This document shows, one piece after another, positions 9,106 to 18,234 of a DNA stretch of 64,000 nt. Position numbers and translations under genes: made by a program. Source of the stretch: Lentibacillus sp. JNUCC-1 (GTDB lineage Bacteria; Bacillota; Bacilli; Bacillales; Amphibacillaceae). The notes under the pieces are model-generated. The model did no database searches and was not told the origin of the DNA. It saw only the letters and a program-made list of their open reading frames with translations. The stretch covers positions 248,001 through 312,000 of the forward strand of contig NZ_WHOH01000001.1 in assembly GCF_009741735.1 (NCBI RefSeq). The letters run 5' to 3'. Each line of letters begins with the position of its first letter. Position 1 is the first letter of the stretch.

Positions 9106-10005
9106 TCAACCGTCGACCGGATTACTGTTTTTTTCTCTTTGACGGGTGGTGAGTATTACACCACCTATAACGCATATTGTGCCGGTAACATGCATTAACG
9201 TGATTTCTTCACCAAGCCATAAATAAGCCCCAATCATCGTCACCACCGGCAAGAAATTCAGAAAAATCGAGGCACGTGAAGCCCCCAGATGGGATACAGC
9301 TTTATTATAAAAAATAAGAGCAATAACGGAAGGGAAGACGCCGAGGTAAACAAGTCCTACCATATGGCCAGGCGTCCAGATTACCGGTATTCCTGTCAAA
9401 AGCCACTCGAACACAACAAAAGGCAGCAATAACAAGACAGCGACACCAGTCATCGCAAGAAGCGCGCCATACGCAGGGAATAAATGCATATATTTTTTGA
9501 TCAAAATAGAATAGGCTGACCAGCAGAGCAAGGCACCAATCATTAATGCATCCCCCACATTCCAGGAAAGGGATGCCACATCTGACAAATTGCCATCTAA
9601 TACAACCCATATAGCTCCAAACAGGGACAATAAAACGCCGAGCCATTGTAGTATGTTCAACCGCTCTTTAATTAAAAAGGCGCTGGCAATAACAGTGACC
9701 ACTGGGACAGATGATTCTAAAACAGCTGCATTTGTGGAAGTTGTAAACTGAAGGGCAGCATAGATCAATGTATTAAACAAAGCGACACCAGTCAAAGCCA
9801 TGAGAAAAAATGGCTTTTTATATGTACGATAAACCGGTCGTAAACGTCTCAGCTGGTGCCACCCGAGCGGCAACAGAACAATAAACGCAATCACAAGCCG
9901 GGAAAATGCTATTGTAAACGGCGGAAGAGCATTAATATCACGCCCAACCAACAAATTCCCGGCATAAAAGATCACTACAAAAATAAGCAGCACGTACCAA
10001 TACAT
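9106..10005 (-). CDS. EamA/DMT-family transporter (RhaT type)
   Basis: A 299-residue protein with ten predicted membrane helices built from two EamA repeats (about residues 1-135 and 150-290). Each repeat has the family pattern of a Pro-rich second helix and a conserved last-helix Glu, as in LGEEITLMHVTGTICVIGG. Members export or exchange metabolites such as amino acids or nucleotide precursors; the substrate is unknown. A longer frame starts at 10023, but GAGGGGG lies six bases before the ATG at 10005 (MYWYVLLIF), so that start is preferred. It lies about 58 bases downstream of the DUF6044 gene in the same direction and may be cotranscribed, but it has no evident biochemical link to the sugar cluster. 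Confidence 0.85.
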   Translation of the reverse strand: MYWYVLLIFVVIFYAGNLLVGRDINALPPFTIAFSRLVIAFIVLLPLGWHQLRRLRPVYRTYKKPFFLMALTGVALFNTLIYAALQFTTSTNAAVLESSVPVVTVIASAFLIKERLNILQWLGVLLSLFGAIWVVLDGNLSDVASLSWNVGDALMIGALLCWSAYSILIKKYMHLFPAYGALLAMTGVAVLLLLPFVVFEWLLTGIPVIWTPGHMVGLVYLGVFPSVIALIFYNKAVSHLGASRASIFLNFLPVVTMIGAYLWLGEEITLMHVTGTICVIGGVILTTRQREKNSNPVDG

Positions 10006-10062
10006 TCTGGTCCCCCTCTTCATGTTAATCGTATCAGAAGGAGACGCAATTGAGTAGTACCC

Positions 10063-11766
10063 TTAAGAAGGGTCAGGCACATTGTAAAGATAAATCTTCC
10101 AAGGACTGTCTTTCGTAGTAAACGATTTCTCGAATTCAAGCCCAAGCGATTCCCAGTTTTCAATTGAGACTGAAGATAAAATATAGTCACCGCCGAGCTC
10201 ACGAAATGCATTCAAATCAATGTCCAGTTCCTCAATGGTCTGATCGCTGTCTTTTTCAAACATGTAGTGTTTTCCAAGTTCAGAACTATACATATATAAT
10301 CTGCCGCCCCATGTATCGAAGTAGCTTTCAAGATTACTGTCTTTCTTCAATTCCGGGGCAATAATTTCTCTAAAGGCATGTTTATACTCCAGTGGATAAC
10401 TGTTATTGTACGTATCAACTGTATACATGCCATTATACTGAGCGATGGTCGGGTGCATACCGATACTCGCCACTTGATAAGACGAAGGTTCTTTCCCAAT
10501 ATAATCCTTGATGTGATCAAACATCTCTACAGAATAAAATTCAGAAAATGTTGGGGTCCCGATCTCGCTGTATTTAGCTTCTTCATTCAGTGAAAATACA
10601 AGTGTGCCTTGTGCGATGAGCAAGACAAATGCCATGATCCCTCCGAATTTCACTTGGCGCCATAGTATGTATAGCACCATAGCAAAAATCAGATACCAAA
10701 TCATTGGATCGAAAAAGTGTATCCGACTGAAATTGAACGTATTCAGTATCATTACTCGATCCTTCAACACACGCCAACCCTCAAAATACCAAAATGCGTA
10801 CCATAAAGACAAAGCGCCATTAGCAAGCAAAAAGAGCAGCAAACGCTTCGGTGTGAACTTTTTAAACAAAGCTATGAATAATCCCAGTAATGCAGCAGGG
10901 ATAATAATCTTTGTCTGAACAGCCAAATCGTGGGTATGCCCATTGATAAAATTATGGACGAACAAATCAATTGTCTCTGAAAAGCTGTTATGACCAAGGC
11001 TGTTTTCGTCACGGTGAGACGTAAACCCGCTTGACAAAAACATTGAATAAATCAGTAGATAATTTTTCGCAAGATAGACCAAGGTCATACCTGCAATGCT
11101 TGAAAATAGGACCCAGTTGCTTTGTCTATTTTGAATCCAATCATATAGCCATAGAAGGCCCATAACACCGAGGAAAAATACAAAAGTTAATATGAAGTTC
11201 GAGAAAAACGGTAAAACGCCCACCATAACCCAAATGTACCAAGGTGCGGTCTTCCCTTTTTCGCGAATCGTCAAAAACAGATGGAATGCAAGTGGAAGAC
11301 CGGCAATTGACAACATACCGGATGGCCAAAACGGAAGCATCGCAAATAAAACGGCTATTCCAGGTATGAGCCAGCCTGGGAGCTGCTCTTTTTTAAAAAC
11401 ATGTCTTGATAAAAGCATATACATCCCATATAAAGCGCCTATTCGCATAATGGTCTGTCCGATGGCATAAGCTGTCATCGGTTCAAACCATTTATACAAC
11501 CAGACCATCGCATCAAAACCCGAGGCAAGAGCACTTCTGGGGAGACCATTAATTACATTGGGGAGTGTAGCGCCTGGTTCTGCGAAAATCAAGCCGCTTT
11601 CCACAAGCAACTTGTACCAGACAATATTCGAATCCAAATTATCATGGACCCGAATATGCGTGTCTTCTCCAAGCACATAATAAGGCAGCAGATAAACAAA
11701 CAATACTGCAGAAGCAATCCATATATATTTATACTTCAAAAAATGTGCATACACGTTCGATGACAT
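10063..11766 (-). CDS. DUF6044 multi-TM protein, candidate GT-C glycosyltransferase
   Basis: A 567-residue integral membrane protein with about 11-12 helices in residues 1-390 and a soluble C-terminal domain of about 170 residues. The first extracytoplasmic loop carries acidic residues (GEDTHIRVHDNLDSN, residues 36-50), as GT-C polyprenyl-phosphate-sugar-dependent glycosyltransferases do. The family is DUF6044, of YfhO-like organisation; a catalytic function is inferred. The start ATG at 11766 overlaps the aminotransferase gene by 38 bases, so translation is probably coupled. As the last member of the dTDP-amino-sugar operon, it is the natural candidate to transfer the lipid-linked sugar onto an extracellular acceptor. 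No experimental role is known to me. Confidence 0.75.
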   Translation of the reverse strand: MSSNVYAHFLKYKYIWIASAVLFVYLLPYYVLGEDTHIRVHDNLDSNIVWYKLLVESGLIFAEPGATLPNVINGLPRSALASGFDAMVWLYKWFEPMTAYAIGQTIMRIGALYGMYMLLSRHVFKKEQLPGWLIPGIAVLFAMLPFWPSGMLSIAGLPLAFHLFLTIREKGKTAPWYIWVMVGVLPFFSNFILTFVFFLGVMGLLWLYDWIQNRQSNWVLFSSIAGMTLVYLAKNYLLIYSMFLSSGFTSHRDENSLGHNSFSETIDLFVHNFINGHTHDLAVQTKIIIPAALLGLFIALFKKFTPKRLLLFLLANGALSLWYAFWYFEGWRVLKDRVMILNTFNFSRIHFFDPMIWYLIFAMVLYILWRQVKFGGIMAFVLLIAQGTLVFSLNEEAKYSEIGTPTFSEFYSVEMFDHIKDYIGKEPSSYQVASIGMHPTIAQYNGMYTVDTYNNSYPLEYKHAFREIIAPELKKDSNLESYFDTWGGRLYMYSSELGKHYMFEKDSDQTIEELDIDLNAFRELGGDYILSSVSIENWESLGLEFEKSFTTKDSPWKIYLYNVPDPS

Positions 11767-12850
11767 GGTCAACAGCCTCTTTCTTCATGCCAAAATACAA
11801 AGGCAGTCTGAGCAACTTCTCACTCTCCTGCGTCGTAAAAATATCTTCTCCGACAAATGTGCCGAATTGCTTACCTGCCACAGATGTATGGAGCGGTACA
11901 TAGTGTGTAACTGCCATGATCTCATGGGTTTGCAAATAGCTCATTAAAGCGTCACGCTCGGGTGTCTTCAAATAAAACATGTGTGCATTATGCATACACC
12001 CTTCTGGAAGATGCGGCAATTCTGCCCGCCCGGTTTTATCTAAGGTTAATAGGCCTTCATAATACATCTGCCATGTTTTTAGGCGATCACACGTAATCAA
12101 ATCTGCATGTTGAAGTTGTTCAAACAGATAAGCGGCGTTCAGTTCGCTGGGAATATAAGAAGAACCGATATCGCGCCAGGTATACTTATCAACCATGCCT
12201 TTGACAAATTGCTTACGATTGGTTCCTTTTTCCTGAATAATTTCTGCCCGTTCGATTAGGGCTGGATCGTTAATAATGAGTGCGCCGCCTTCACCACATG
12301 TAATGTTTTTGGTTTCATGAAAGCTGAATGTGCCTAAGTGGCCAATCGTTCCAAGGGCTTTTCCTTTATATGTACTCATTAATGCTTGCGCGGCATCTTC
12401 AATCACCCACAAATTGTGTCGATTGGCAATATCCATAATGACATCCATATCACAGGCAACCCCTGCATAATGCACCACGACGATCGCTTTGGTCTGTCCA
12501 GTAACAGCTGCTTCAATATCAACCGGAGAGATATTCATCGTTTCTGGATCCACATCAACAAAGCGAATCATTGCTCCGCGTAAAACGAAGGCATTCGCTG
12601 TCGAAACAAATGTATATGAGGGCATAATGACTTCATCCCCGGGGCCCACATTGGTTAAGATCGCGCTCATCTCAAGTGCGGCGGTGCATGATGGTGTGAG
12701 CAATGCACGTCCACAAGGTAGATTTTCTTCAAGCCAACCTGTACTCTTCTTAGTGAACGGTCCATTGCCTGATAACTTTCCGTTAAAGAAAACTTCTTTC
12801 ACTGCTGCTTCTTCTGAGCCCAACACACTGGGCTTATTAAAAGGAATCAT
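11729..12850 (-). CDS. wecE: WecE-type dTDP-4-amino-4,6-dideoxygalactose transaminase
   Basis: A 373-residue DegT/DnrJ/EryC1/StrS aminotransferase (PLP fold type I). Visible: the N-terminal IPFNKPSVLG typical of WecE/RffA, VIEDAAQAL (PLP-pyridine Asp), and SFHETKNITCGEGGAL with the Schiff-base Lys. WecE converts dTDP-4-keto-6-deoxyglucose and glutamate to dTDP-4-amino-4,6-dideoxygalactose. The frame opens with GTG at 12859, but the ATG at 12850 has AGAGGTG six bases away and matches family N-termini. It lies 32 bases after the SMR gene and overlaps the DUF6044 gene. Neighbouring rmlA and rmlB supply the substrate and the WecD-like acetyltransferase uses the product. The exact stereochemistry of the product is inferred from family membership. 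Confidence 0.88.
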   Translation of the reverse strand: MIPFNKPSVLGSEEAAVKEVFFNGKLSGNGPFTKKSTGWLEENLPCGRALLTPSCTAALEMSAILTNVGPGDEVIMPSYTFVSTANAFVLRGAMIRFVDVDPETMNISPVDIEAAVTGQTKAIVVVHYAGVACDMDVIMDIANRHNLWVIEDAAQALMSTYKGKALGTIGHLGTFSFHETKNITCGEGGALIINDPALIERAEIIQEKGTNRKQFVKGMVDKYTWRDIGSSYIPSELNAAYLFEQLQHADLITCDRLKTWQMYYEGLLTLDKTGRAELPHLPEGCMHNAHMFYLKTPERDALMSYLQTHEIMAVTHYVPLHTSVAGKQFGTFVGEDIFTTQESEKLLRLPLYFGMKKEAVDHVIERVCTFFEV

Positions 12851-12882
12851 ATGCCACACCTCTATTATACTTTTTTAAAACA

Positions 12883-13239
12883 TCATCTCATTACAATAAT
12901 TCCCAGCACGATCAATGCCATGCCTATTGACTTTTGCAAGGTGACTGGTTCTGCAAATAAAAATGCCGAGATAATAAAAACCAAGACAAAGGATAGGCTC
13001 ATAAATGGATAGGCATAGCTGATATCAAACTTAGTCATGGCAGCCATCCAGCATAGAGCCGCAATAAACGCGGCAGCAAAACCGGATAAAATCCATGGGT
13101 TAAATAAAAGTTGAATTAAAAACACAGCTTTATCCCAGAGTGCTTCGGGCAAGGCCCCGTACTGATCAATCTTCCACTTCAATATGAGTTGTCCATAGAC
13201 TGTAAAAGAAATCGTTCCTAATATATATAAATATCCCAT
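12883..13239 (-). CDS. SMR/EamA-type 4-TM protein, candidate lipid-linked sugar flippase
   Basis: A 118-residue protein with four helices. The conserved layout is YGQLILKWK near residue 15, AALCWMAAMTKFDISYAYPFMSLSFVLV in the third helix region, and FAEPVT...GMALIVLGII at the end. It resembles ArnE/ArnF and other EmrE-fold proteins that translocate undecaprenyl-phosphate sugars, rather than drug exporters. Its position supports this: it begins two bases after the stop of the acetyltransferase and is followed by the aminotransferase. In Gtr/TCG glycosylation systems this slot is usually filled by GtrA/GtcA. An SMR-type replacement is an inference from context. Confidence 0.75.
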   Translation of the reverse strand: MGYLYILGTISFTVYGQLILKWKIDQYGALPEALWDKAVFLIQLLFNPWILSGFAAAFIAALCWMAAMTKFDISYAYPFMSLSFVLVFIISAFLFAEPVTLQKSIGMALIVLGIIVMR

Positions 13240-13240
13240 C

Positions 13241-13924
13241 TTATCCCTCTTCAGGCCTTGGCCCGTTTAATTTATGGTACACATCGACGGCTCCAGCCAA
13301 ACGAAAACCCAGACTGTAAAACACGTTAAGCGATGGCGCATTTGATGCTGATATTGATGTTTTAAGCCGGTTATGACCCAACTTGAATTGGGCATCACAA
13401 GCTTGGCTTGTAAATAATTTGGCAAGTCCTTTACCGCGAAAAGCTTCTTTTATGCCCAACAGCAGTACCTGATTGTCTTTATACCCATAAAAACCAGCCA
13501 ATTCATCATCCCAATACAAGCCAAACAATAAATTTTCTTCTTTTAAATCACGCACCCAATTCAAATATCTAAGATCAGCAAGCGTATCCGGTATATTAAA
13601 ATCACGGTGAAACCGCCCAAAGTCAAATACACTCCGTGCGATCTCATCGATTTCATCTGCCGGGTAAGATGCTGACAAATGTGCCCGTTCATTCGTAAAC
13701 AAATTCAGTTGTTCTTCTTTGCAAACTGGCTCAAGCAACGTATCTACATAATAAAAACCATGCTCCAGAATGTCTTTGTTTTTCTCTTTAGGGTCCATTT
13801 TTAATGTAAAATGACCTTCTAACTCGTCTGTCTCCTGTAAAGCTTCTGGAGAAGAATTGGATAGTTCATATGTTTCAATGTTAAAATTTCGTTTGTCCCA
13901 CGGGGTCTTCCTTAATAATGTCAT
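13241..13924 (-). CDS. wecD: WecD/RffC-like dTDP-amino-sugar N-acetyltransferase (GNAT)
   Basis: A 227-residue protein with a C-terminal GNAT domain. The acetyl-CoA loop is seen as IKEAFRGKGLAKLFTSQAC (about residues 159-177), followed by NAPSLNVFYSLGFRLAG. The upstream part has the WecD-like ARSVFDFGRFHRDFNIPD (residues 92-109). The family enzyme acetylates dTDP-4-amino-4,6-dideoxygalactose to dTDP-Fuc4NAc with acetyl-CoA. The start ATG has GGGGAG eight bases upstream, within the end of the GT2 gene. The gene order GT2-wecD-SMR-wecE forms one tightly packed operon. The acyl group transferred could differ from acetyl. Confidence 0.8.
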   Translation of the reverse strand: MTLLRKTPWDKRNFNIETYELSNSSPEALQETDELEGHFTLKMDPKEKNKDILEHGFYYVDTLLEPVCKEEQLNLFTNERAHLSASYPADEIDEIARSVFDFGRFHRDFNIPDTLADLRYLNWVRDLKEENLLFGLYWDDELAGFYGYKDNQVLLLGIKEAFRGKGLAKLFTSQACDAQFKLGHNRLKTSISASNAPSLNVFYSLGFRLAGAVDVYHKLNGPRPEEG

Positions 13925-13928
13925 ACAA

Positions 13929-14873
13929 TCAGCTCCCCTCTTCTTCCTGATGCGGTCGATTATCTGTCACTTCGCGCACAAGATAAATCGGCCGTCCTTT
14001 TGTTTCATTGAAAATTTTGCCCATGTATAAACCAAGCACACCGAAGTTAGAAAAAATCAACCCGCTTATGAAATAAATGGAAACCATGACACTCGTCCAG
14101 CCTTTTACAGGCACATCTAAAAAGAAATATCTGGCAAATAGATAGACACCAAATAGAAATGAGATAAACGATATCAAAAATCCGATCTGAATAGATAAAC
14201 GAAGCGGTTTGTTAGACTGAGCAATAATGGCGTCTGCAGCGAGTGCAATCCGCTTTCGGATATTATATGAAGATTTCCCACTTTCCCGTGGTTGATGATG
14301 CACAGGGATCGCAGCGGTTTCAAATCCAAGCCATTGTATAAACATAGGAAACAGTCTGTTCTGCTCCCGCATCTGTCTAAAGCCATGAACCACTTCTTTA
14401 GAAAGAATGCAGAAATTTGCAATAGAATGATCTGAGGCCGTACCTGCGAAGTAATCATACACCTTGTAAAACATACGCGAGGACAGACGCTTCATCCATG
14501 AGTCCTGGCGAGATTCACGCTGTCCAAGTACAACATCAAATCCTTCTTGTGCTTTTTCATACAAAGCAGGTATATCCTCGGGAGCATCCTGCAAGTCACA
14601 ATCCATTACTACAACCCAGTCTCCCACTGCCACGTCCAATCCTGCCGTAATGGCATGATGCTGTCCAAAGTTACGCGCAAGGTTGATGCCTTTAATATGT
14701 TTATTTTGTTTGTTCAAAGTCTTGATCGTCTTCCAGGCGCCATCAGGACTTGCATCATTTATCAAAATGATTTCATAGTCCTTGCATATGGGTTGTACGG
14801 AGGAAGCAAGACGGCTGGTCAATTCTTCAAGACACGCATTGCAGCCGTACACAGGCACGACCACCGAGATCAT
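13929..14873 (-). CDS. GT2 polyprenyl-phosphate glycosyltransferase (GtrB/CsbB-like)
   Basis: About 315 residues: an N-terminal GT-A domain with VVVPVYG (strand 1), ILINDASPDG (nucleotide-binding Asp), VMDCDLQDAPEDIP (DxD region) and the GQRESRQDSWMKRLSSRMFY block typical of DPM/GtrB enzymes, then two C-terminal helices (about residues 230-255 and 265-290). Such enzymes move a sugar from a nucleotide donor to undecaprenyl phosphate at the cytoplasmic face. The ATG at 14873 shares its A with the rmlB stop (TAATG). In-frame ATGs at 14909 (GGAG eleven bases upstream) and 14894 are possible alternatives. Context predicts dTDP-Fuc4NAc as donor; that is an inference. Confidence 0.85.
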   Translation of the reverse strand: MISVVVPVYGCNACLEELTSRLASSVQPICKDYEIILINDASPDGAWKTIKTLNKQNKHIKGINLARNFGQHHAITAGLDVAVGDWVVVMDCDLQDAPEDIPALYEKAQEGFDVVLGQRESRQDSWMKRLSSRMFYKVYDYFAGTASDHSIANFCILSKEVVHGFRQMREQNRLFPMFIQWLGFETAAIPVHHQPRESGKSSYNIRKRIALAADAIIAQSNKPLRLSIQIGFLISFISFLFGVYLFARYFFLDVPVKGWTSVMVSIYFISGLIFSNFGVLGLYMGKIFNETKGRPIYLVREVTDNRPHQEEEGS

Positions 14874-15904
14874 TACACTTTTTTTGCTGTCCATTTGTCG
14901 ATATACCATTTTACTGTCTGCTCCAGTCCCTGATCTAAAGTGATTTTTGGTTCCCATCCTAATTCATGCTGCAGCTTAGAAGCATCTATTGCATAACGGC
15001 GGTCATGGCCTTGTCTGTCAATGGTGTACATGATGAGATCTTTAAATGTGCTGATTTCATATGTCTCTAATAAGTCTGGTCGTTCCCGATCAAGCACATC
15101 GCATATTTTGGTAGCCACTTCGATGTTGGTTCGTTCATTGTTGCCACCGATCGTGTAAGTTGACATCGGTTCAGCGTGATGAAAAATCATCTCAAGCGCC
15201 TGGCAGTGATCTTCTACGTGCAGCCAGTCACGCACATGTCTGCCGTCCCCGTATATCGGAATGCGCTCTCCTTTTAAGGCATTAGAAATAATGGTTGGGA
15301 TCAGCTTTTCTTCATGTTGGCGCGGTCCGTAATTGTTCGAGCATCCCGATATGACGACATTCATTCCGTACGTATAACCAAAGCTTTGCACCATCATATT
15401 GGCCCCTGCTTTGGATGCACTGTAAGGATTGCGCGGATCATATGGGCTCTCTTCATTGAATTTACCGTCCCCTTCAATAGAGCCATAAACTTCATCTGTC
15501 GAAATATGGTGGAATCGGTTTGTTTGGAGCGTCCCTTCCTGCTCCCACGCTTGTCGTGCAGCTTGAAGAAGTGTCAGTGTCCCCACCACATTTGTCTGCA
15601 CAAATTCTGTTGCGTTTTTTATTGAACGGTCCACATGTGATTCAGCGGCAAAGTGCACGACACCGATGATATTAAACTCTGTGAAAATCACGTTAATTAA
15701 TTTCTCATTGGTGATATCTCCCTGAATGAATTGATAGCGTTCAAGATCATCAACTGACGATAAATGAGATGGATCACCGGCATATGTGAGTATATCAATG
15801 TTAAGAATATGAACATCAGGGTGTTGTTTCATATAATTCACGATAAAATTTGAACCGATAAATCCTGCTCCTCCAGTAACGAGAAGTGTTGGCTGCTTTT
15901 TCAT
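14873..15904 (-). CDS. rmlB: dTDP-glucose 4,6-dehydratase
   Basis: A 343-residue extended short-chain dehydrogenase. Seen: the NAD-binding [10 protein letters not shown] (residues 11-20), [24 protein letters not shown] (catalytic Thr-Asp-Glu) and YSASKAG (catalytic Tyr/Lys). RmlB converts dTDP-glucose to dTDP-4-keto-6-deoxyglucose. It overlaps rmlA by four bases and the GT2 gene by one base, which indicates translational coupling. There is no rmlC or rmlD in the operon, so the keto sugar is predicted to go to the WecE aminotransferase rather than to rhamnose. Confidence 0.96.
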   Translation of the reverse strand: MKKQPTLLVTGGAGFIGSNFIVNYMKQHPDVHILNIDILTYAGDPSHLSSVDDLERYQFIQGDITNEKLINVIFTEFNIIGVVHFAAESHVDRSIKNATEFVQTNVVGTLTLLQAARQAWEQEGTLQTNRFHHISTDEVYGSIEGDGKFNEESPYDPRNPYSASKAGANMMVQSFGYTYGMNVVISGCSNNYGPRQHEEKLIPTIISNALKGERIPIYGDGRHVRDWLHVEDHCQALEMIFHHAEPMSTYTIGGNNERTNIEVATKICDVLDRERPDLLETYEISTFKDLIMYTIDRQGHDRRYAIDASKLQHELGWEPKITLDQGLEQTVKWYIDKWTAKKV

Positions 15905-16827
15905 TCAACGACCTCCAGCATGGGATTGTGATCCAGCCCATCCCAGTATTGTTGTGTATGTTCACGATTGGCAATGTCCAATAAATAAGCGCCATAATCG
16001 TTCTTGGCCATCGCTTTACCTTTTTCATAAAGCGCCTCTCGGGACATGTAGCCCATATAAAAAGCGATCTCTTCAAGACAAGCAAGTTTGAATCCTTGGC
16101 GCTGCTGTGTGATTTTCACGAATTCAGAAGCCTCGAACAAGGATTCATTTGTCCCTGTATCCATCCAGGCAAATCCGCGACCAAGCAATTCAACGTCAAG
16201 TTTTCCGCGTTTAAGATATTCTTTATTCAGATCAGTAATCTCAAGTTCCCCACGAGCTGAGGGTTTTAACTTTTTGGCTAGTCTTGGGGCGTCAGAATCA
16301 TACATATATAACCCTGTAACAGCAAAATCAGATTTCGGGTTTTCTGGCTTTTCTTCAAGCGAGACAACACGCTGATTGGCATCAAACTCTACCACACCAA
16401 AACGTTCAGGGTCCTTTACGCGATAACCAAATACCGTCGCATGACGGTGTTTTTTCATGGCGTTTCGTAATAGCGTTGTGAAACCTTGCCCATAAAAAAT
16501 GTTATCAGCCAGAATCAGCGTTACATCATCATCACCAATGAAGTCTTCTGCCATTATAAAGGCTTCCGGGATGCCGCGGGGCTCTTTTTGAGCCTTATAA
16601 ACCAGATTAAGACCCAACTCTGAACCATCTCCGAACAGATCCTCAAATCTGCCAATATCTTCGGGTGTGCTGATGATCATAATGTCTTTAATACCACCCA
16701 ACATCAGAACGGACATTGGATAGTAAATCATTGGCTTATCATACACAGCTAGTAAATGTTTGTTAATGCTATCTGTGCTGGGAGACAGCCTGGTTCCGCT
16801 TCCGCCCGCTAATATAATTCCTTTCAT
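15901..16827 (-). CDS. rmlA: Glucose-1-phosphate thymidylyltransferase
   Basis: A 308-residue nucleotidyltransferase. It begins [18 protein letters not shown], the G-G-x-G-T-R-L nucleotide loop, and continues with [20 protein letters not shown] and [20 protein letters not shown], all diagnostic of RmlA. It joins glucose-1-phosphate and dTTP to give dTDP-glucose. The ATG has AGAGGTG eight bases upstream. It is the first gene of a seven-gene minus-strand operon reaching to about 10063. No clear sigma-A promoter could be assigned in the 200-base divergent gap shared with the methyltransferase gene. Confidence 0.96.
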   Translation of the reverse strand: MKGIILAGGSGTRLSPSTDSINKHLLAVYDKPMIYYPMSVLMLGGIKDIMIISTPEDIGRFEDLFGDGSELGLNLVYKAQKEPRGIPEAFIMAEDFIGDDDVTLILADNIFYGQGFTTLLRNAMKKHRHATVFGYRVKDPERFGVVEFDANQRVVSLEEKPENPKSDFAVTGLYMYDSDAPRLAKKLKPSARGELEITDLNKEYLKRGKLDVELLGRGFAWMDTGTNESLFEASEFVKITQQRQGFKLACLEEIAFYMGYMSREALYEKGKAMAKNDYGAYLLDIANREHTQQYWDGLDHNPMLEVVE

Positions 16828-16963
16828 GATCGTTCACCTCTTTATTTTATTAAATACCCATTTATATCTCGCATGAATCCTTTCTGTACTATTTCTATAT
16901 CCGTTTTAAACATCTGTAATCTTTCAAATTGGTTTCACTTTAATTACATTGGGTGATGCACTT

Positions 16964-16992
16964 TTGTTTTTTGTGCGTCAACATGCGATAAT
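16964..16992 (+). promoter_or_regulatory. Putative sigma-A promoter for the rlmI-like gene
   Basis: TTGTTT (16964-16969), a 17-base spacer and GATAAT (16987-16992) lie 36 bases upstream of the ATG at 17029. The match and spacing are good, and no other candidate in the divergent gap is as close. Confidence 0.55.
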
Positions 16993-17028
16993 GACAGACA
17001 TACTGATCAAAAAAAGGATGAGAAGCAA

Positions 17029-18219
17029 ATGACAAACCGTCTCACTTTAAAACACACATTTGTACAACAATACAAAAATGGCTTCCCACTTATTAAGAAA
17101 GAAGCTCTTAATAACCCAAATACCGATATTCAAGAAGGATCAATCATCCACCTCCATAGCGACAAAAAAGAATTTATTGCCAAAGGATATGTAGGGTATC
17201 AAAATAAGGGGCTAGGCTGGGTGCTTACGCAAAATCAGAACGACACGATTGATGCTGCTTTTTTTAAAAACAAGCTGGCAAGAGCGATCGGTCATCGAAA
17301 CACCTTTTATCAAAATCCTGCCACAACTGCTTTTCGGGTCTTTAATGGAGAAGGAGATGGAATTGGGGGCTTAACGATTGACTACTTTTCCGGATATTAT
17401 TTGATCAATTGGTACAGCGAGGGTATTTATATGTTTAAAGAAGCTATTGTCAAGGCTCTTGAACAACTTGTGGATTACAAAGGGATTTATGAAAAGAAAC
17501 GTTTTGACAAAAAGGGTAAATACATAGATGATGATGATTTTGTAAAAGGTGAAAGAGGAGAATTTCCTATAATTGTGCAAGAAAACAATATGAATTATGC
17601 GGTAGACTTAAATGAAGGTGCAATGGTTGGTGTGTTTCTGGACCAACGAGAGGTGCGGCGCGCAATACGCGATCAATACGCAGAAGGGAAAGAAGTGCTG
17701 AACACATTCTCTTACACAGGAGCGTTTTCAGTTGCTGCTCTGCATGGGAATGCGAGCAAAACAACAAGCGTCGATCTGGCTAAACGGAGCAAACCAAAAA
17801 CAATCGAGCAATTTAGTGTCAATGGCTTCGATTTTGAAGCCCAGGATATTGTCGTCATGGATGTGTTTGATTACTTTAAATATGCCAAACGAAAAAACCT
17901 GACATTTGACATGGTCATCCTGGATCCGCCTAGCTTTGCCCGCTCCAAAAAACGGACATTCAGTGCCGCGAAAGATTATACCGGATTGATGGCAGAAGCC
18001 ATTCATTTAACAAGAAAAAACGGGATCATAGTAGCCTCAACCAATAATGCAACATTCAATATGAAGAAGTTTAGAAGTTTTATCCATAAAGCTTTTGAAA
18101 ACACATCAACTGAATACAAAGTATTGAATGAATTTTCCCTGCCGGACGATTTCAAGGTAAACAAGCAATATCCAGCAGGAAATTATTTGAAAGTTCTTGT
18201 CGTTCAAAAAAGCGAATAA
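17029..18219 (+). CDS. RlmI/YwbD-like class I SAM-dependent rRNA methyltransferase
   Basis: A 396-residue protein. The N-terminal PUA domain spans about residues 1-75 and includes GYVGYQNKGLGWVLTQ. A Rossmann methyltransferase domain follows, with VLNTFSYTGAFSVAALHG (SAM motif I, about residues 223-240), then VILDPPSFARSKK (motif IV with the DPPSF active-site loop, about residues 303-315). The family methylates C5 of a cytosine in 23S rRNA (RlmI, m5C1962 in E. coli; YwbD in B. subtilis). The start ATG follows AAGGATG. It is transcribed alone and diverges from the sugar operon. Confidence 0.88.
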   Translation: MTNRLTLKHTFVQQYKNGFPLIKKEALNNPNTDIQEGSIIHLHSDKKEFIAKGYVGYQNKGLGWVLTQNQNDTIDAAFFKNKLARAIGHRNTFYQNPATTAFRVFNGEGDGIGGLTIDYFSGYYLINWYSEGIYMFKEAIVKALEQLVDYKGIYEKKRFDKKGKYIDDDDFVKGERGEFPIIVQENNMNYAVDLNEGAMVGVFLDQREVRRAIRDQYAEGKEVLNTFSYTGAFSVAALHGNASKTTSVDLAKRSKPKTIEQFSVNGFDFEAQDIVVMDVFDYFKYAKRKNLTFDMVILDPPSFARSKKRTFSAAKDYTGLMAEAIHLTRKNGIIVASTNNATFNMKKFRSFIHKAFENTSTEYKVLNEFSLPDDFKVNKQYPAGNYLKVLVVQKSE

Positions 18220-18234
18220 TACAACACTGTTAAC

